Shown here in pieces: positions 60,457 through 64,000 of a stretch of 64,000 nt of DNA. Numbering within the stretch: position 1 is the stretch's first letter; each line of letters begins with the position of its first letter. Under the pieces are notes generated by a model that worked only from the letters and a program-made list of their open reading frames with translations, searched no databases and had not been told where the DNA came from. This DNA comes from Rusavskia elegans. Lineage: Eukaryota > Ascomycota > Lecanoromycetes > Teloschistales > Teloschistaceae. Made by a program: the position numbers and the translations under genes. The stretch lies in NCBI GenBank assembly GCA_011316305.1, contig SAUG01000030.1, forward strand, positions 434,001-498,000, in the 5' to 3' direction.

Positions 60457-61736
60457 TCAAGCCGCTGCTGTCTCGGCAGCTTTCTTGGGCGTCGCTGCCT
60501 TTTTGGGCGTGGCTGTCTTCTTGGCTGCCTTTTTCTTCGGGGCAGCCTTCTTAGCTGCGGGCGCTGGCGCTTTGAGATTCTTGGTGATTCGGCCCGTCTT
60601 GGTTTTGCCCAAAATCTTCTCGGGCTCGGTCACAGGGGGGGCCTGATAATGATGCTCAGTTCAAGCCTTGGGGCTTCGATAGGGCCGTGGACTTACTGGT
60701 GGTGCTTTGCGTTTGCTAGCAGTGTTGGCGGTAGGTTTGGCTTTGGCACCGGCCTTCTTTGCAGCAGGTGCTTTCTTTGCCGCAGTATCTTTGGTAGCCT
60801 TCTTTGGCGCGCCGACCTTCTTCTTAGGGGCAGCATCTTTGACGGTAGCTTCTTTCTTAGTCGCAGTCTTCTGTGCAGATATCAGTACGAAAGTCCGGAC
60901 AAGTTTCACGGTTCTTCGAGTTGATTCACCTTTGCGGCAGCGGGTTTCTTGACTCCATCAGACTCTTTCTTGGCTGCTGGCTCCTTCTTCGCGAGTTTGA
61001 CGGTACCAGACGAACCTTGATAATGGTCCAGTCAGCATCAATACGTCCCACATGATCTGAAGGCAAGGAAGACACAAATGCTCGAGACATGAAATCCAGG
61101 GAGTGCGGCAAGTACGACGAAGTATGGGGTAGAAGGCAAACTTACCCTTTGGCATGTGGAACTCGCCCTTTTCTACGCCACTTCGGATAGCCTTGTTGAA
61201 CTGGGCATCGAAGACATTGCTGCTGTTGGCAAGGCTCTTGTTGTTGGCTAGAACGTATTTCTTGATGGCCGCACGACTGCGAGGGAGGCACGATATTAGC
61301 ATCCGCAATATCAAGGTAACGCGCCCCACCAAAGTAAACAAAGCGCTGACTCAAGTTATATGAAGGGGGAGGTGCTTACCTGCTACCATTACGTTCCTTC
61401 AGCTAAAAAGAGACGACGCGTCAGCTGCCTTGGAACTTCTCTTTAAAGGGCGATTGTTGTGGCGCGGGGGGTTGCGGTCGCTTGATGCGAGGTCCACAAC
61501 AGGTCACAACAGGCAGGCGCGCCGAGGCACCGACTTACTTGCAAGATGGCTTCTTTAATCATATCTGGAAGAAAGCATCAGCGCATACTCGCGATCAACT
61601 CCCACCAATCGGCGACCCAATGCGACAACGGAATGTTGAGTGGCATGGCGGTGAACGAACCTCTGTATGAAGGGTGGCTCGCGGGGGCAGCGGCCTTCTT
61701 CTGGGTGGCCGCAGCGGCAGCTTTCTTGGGAGGCAT
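60457..61736 (-). CDS. Histone H1 (linker histone)
   Basis: Linker histone that binds nucleosomes at the DNA entry/exit site. Seven exons: 61736-61661, 61564-61539, 61402-61380, 61276-61146, 61015-60930, 60870-60697 and 60642-60457, giving 233 aa. The globular winged-helix domain reads [57 protein letters not shown], assembled across four splices; exons 2 and 3 are only 26 and 23 nt. The rest is Lys/Ala/Pro-rich with many AKK and PKK units, as expected for an H1 tail. Six introns occupy 578 bp, a high load for a histone gene and unlike the intron-poor core histones. Single H1 genes are usual in filamentous fungi. Confidence 0.93.
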
Positions 61737-62766
61737 CTCGGATGATGTGGATGGGATGGTAGCTGCGTTGATGAACTTTCGAACGAGGTATTGAATAATG
61801 GGTTCGGACTGGTTGAACGTTGGGTAAACAGTGGTGTCGCGCGGTGGTGTGGCGCGGTGGTGTGATGGTAAAGGCGCGGGGGAGGGCGGCTTTTACTAAA
61901 TATTCGATTTTGGCGATCAGTGTGATGGAGCAGAATCACGCTAGTGGTAGAGACAAAAACCCCTGGTTTTAAATATTGACATCCAACTCGGTTATTATTC
62001 TTTGTTTTATCTTAGCATCCTCTCATTTATCTCTTTGTATCGTACACAAGAATTTTACCCAAACTCTCGAAGGTCAGGAGCGTGTACCTAGAACAGTTAG
62101 CACCTCTTCTTCTCGAGTTATGCATTACCTTCTCACGACGTTCAATTTAAAGTAATTGCCTTTCCTCTCAATATTAAATCTCGCGAGTCAAGCGCTTCCG
62201 CCTCTTTTACACATTCAATTTATTCGTCTCTCGAACTACCAAGTAATAACGGGCTATCCACTATGCCAGTACTACCACTTTTGTATCGAAGTTCTTAGTA
62301 TTTTTCAAGCTCCTCATGAACGTCTTCAGAGTCGAGATGGAAGCTTAAGGCTGATCAGACTTGTGCTATGGATGAAGCCTACATTTCGTTAGCTTGAGCG
62401 AGCGTGCGGACAACTCCCAAAATTTCTGAAGGGTGTTATGTTGTTCTTGGGATGGCCGCATAACGCGAGTCCAACTGGGCTGTAGGGAGATTGAGTACCG
62501 GCGTGAATCAGTCAAGGGGTGGTTCTTGACAGACAGGCCTAGTGTGTCTTCTCTACAAAGCCGACGAGAATATCATAAAAACTTTAAGTCATCAACCTCC
62601 TGCTCGTGAGCAACCTCCAAGCTTCAATACTTATACGCCTGAGGATTGACCAAGCAAAGCCATCCCTACCAGCAGGAGCAACACAGTATGCCTTGCTTTC
62701 AGTGACATAGCACCATTCGCCTCTCAGATGCACCAAATTCAACATTTCGAGCTTCATGAAGCCACT
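61737..62766. other. Intergenic, histone H1 promoter and FEN1 3' flank
   Basis: 1030 bp. AT-rich beyond 61,900 with no coding sequence recognised. Presumably contains the H1 upstream region; I saw no conserved histone element that I could name. Confidence 0.5.
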
Positions 62767-64000
62767 TTACGCAGTCCCTCTGGGTTTCGCTTTTGCTGCC
62801 GCTTTCTCCTTCTTTTCCATCTTCTGTTTCTTCTTTTGCTCCTCACGCTTCTCCTCATTCTTCCGCTTCAAGCTCTTGACCTCTTCCTCCGTCTTCTGCA
62901 CCGGCTTGAAGAATCCTTCCAGACGGGACTGCTGCGATGTCTTCAGGTTTTTCTGTAGGCGTGCTGCTGCGCTACGGACGCGATCCTCGCTGAAGCCCTT
63001 TTCTGTCACGAGGAATTTCACTAAACCTTCCACGTCCGGCGCGTTCCAGTGGAAGTCGCATTCTGGGTGATCAGCTGGGCGCACATCGGGGTTGACGAAC
63101 AGTTCGCGAGCATCTTGGTAAGGCCAGTCGTCGGGAATGGTGTAACGCTTCTTGGGATCGGTCTTGATGTGCTCAACCACAGCTTCGAGGGTACCATAGT
63201 CGCGGATCAATTTGAGAGCGCTGGAAGGACCAACTTTGGGGATTGGGTCCACGTAATCACAGCCAAGGAGGATGCAAAGATCGATGAATTGCTTGCGTTC
63301 CATTCCGAGGCCCTCGAGAACTTTGTCTAGCTGGATCTCTAGGATGGGCTCCTTTCTCTGTTCGCTAAAGGTGAGGTGACGAAGGAGGATCGGCGCATCG
63401 AAGCACAATGTGTCCATGTCCTCGGAGGCGGCAGCATAGACTTTTCCCGCTCTTGCTAACACTGCACACTGTGCTTCGGCTTCGGTTGGAGCGACGATGT
63501 AAGGGACCCCCATGAGTGTTAAGAGCTTCTTGCAATCGTTGTTGTGCTCTCTCGTTACCTTGACCGTACGCCGTGAGAATTTTTCAACCTCCTCGGCCGT
63601 ACCAGTCTCTTTGGCTTCTTCATGCTGCTCCGTAGCTTCTGCCTTTCTCGCAAAACGCTTCGCTAACTCGCCTGACTTGAGTTTGGGTGGGGCACCGTCG
63701 AAAACGTAGAGAGGTTTGATTCCATTGTCGACAATACGCAGTGTGCGGTAAAACATGCCCATCAGATGTGAGGTGGTTTCTCCGCTCTCATTCATGAGTT
63801 GTTGGCCATCGGAGCGTACAGCGACGAGGAAGCTGTAGATGCTCATGGAGCTTGGACGGATTTAGCTGTCGCTGTAAGAATACAAATGTGGGAGACGTAC
63901 GCATCCTTGAGATATCGAGTTAGTAACAGCTCGATGATTTCATGGAGGAGATGTAGCTTACGATGGCAACCTTCCGACCAAAATGATTCTTGATCTCGCC
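62767..64000 (-). CDS. RAD27: Flap endonuclease 1 (partial, 5' end outside window)
   Basis: Structure-specific nuclease that removes Okazaki-fragment flaps and acts in base-excision repair. Visible exons: 64000-63962 ([13 protein letters not shown]), a 5-nt exon 63901-63905 and 63850-62767. [20 protein letters not shown] requires the 5-nt exon GATGC between two normal introns (63906-63961 and 63851-63900). Active-site acids are [26 protein letters not shown] and [15 protein letters not shown] is the PCNA-binding PIP box, followed by a Lys/Glu-rich tail with basic runs suited to nuclear import. The first 20 or so codons lie beyond the window end. Confidence 0.95.
63901..63905 (-). other. 5-nt micro-exon in FEN1
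   Basis: GATGC on the minus strand, flanked by CTCAAG acceptor and GTACGT donor. It encodes the Asp and most of the Ala of the invariant VAIDAS active-site motif. Confidence 0.7.

Noticed and set aside
60427..60952. Plus-strand Leu/Phe/Ala frames suggesting membrane segments
   Set aside because: Antisense of the Lys/Ala-rich histone H1 tail.

Overview
The window is nuclear DNA of a filamentous ascomycete (Pezizomycotina). This rests on short spliceosomal introns (mostly 46-70 nt, GT..AG) in most genes, a fungal gene set (LRO1, a chitin synthase activator with CaaX box, GUF1, MSS4), and about 50% GC. Dothideomycetes is a guess from gene style, not shown. I rebuilt exon models by joining reading frames at GT/AG sites and requiring conserved family residues on both sides; coordinates are therefore predictions.

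Layout. 0.6-4.3 kb: phospholipid:diacylglycerol acyltransferase LRO1 (-), head to head with a Tc1/mariner-like transposase ORF (+). 4.6-11.2 kb: NatC catalytic subunit (+), condensin HEAT subunit CND1 (-) and, divergent from it, the Cdc7 kinase (+). 11.4-16.6 kb: ribosomal protein uL15 (-), a 1.8-kb stretch without a recognisable gene, CHL1 helicase (-). 17.3-23.5 kb: Sel1-repeat chitin synthase activator (+), a headless Hop2-like ORF (+), a double CCCH zinc-finger protein (+). 24.2-31.1 kb: UDP-glucose:glycoprotein glucosyltransferase (+) convergent with a conserved fungal protein of unknown role (-). 31.1-38.9 kb: a 2.6-kb gene-poor tract, a PhzF-like enzyme (+), a secreted protein with 18-nt repeats (+), a Sas2-like MYST acetyltransferase (+). 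39.4-47.6 kb: a BTB gene with an in-frame stop, a multi-pass membrane protein (-), ECO1 cohesin acetyltransferase (+), a Pro/Ser-rich protein (+), a small unknown (-). 47.9-64 kb: MAD2 (-), divergent GUF1 (+), RNA polymerase III largest subunit (+), PI4P 5-kinase MSS4 (-), histone H1 (-), and FEN1/RAD27 (-), cut by the window edge.

Most genes are ordinary housekeeping genes in no operon-like order. Chromosome biology is well represented: CND1, CDC7, CHL1, ECO1, MAD2, histone H1, FEN1, a Sas2-like enzyme and the Hop2 fragment. CND1 and CDC7 share a 315-bp divergent promoter containing an ACGCGT (MCB) box. No secondary-metabolite cluster, CRISPR array, tRNA or rRNA gene was found. The points most worth a second look are the transposase-derived ORF beside LRO1, a 5-nt micro-exon in FEN1, the 12-nt last exon that builds a CaaX box, the N-terminally truncated Hop2, the BTB gene interrupted by one TAG, and the abrupt GC-skew flips at the 3' ends of two long genes. 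I did not find evidence of a wholly new system.
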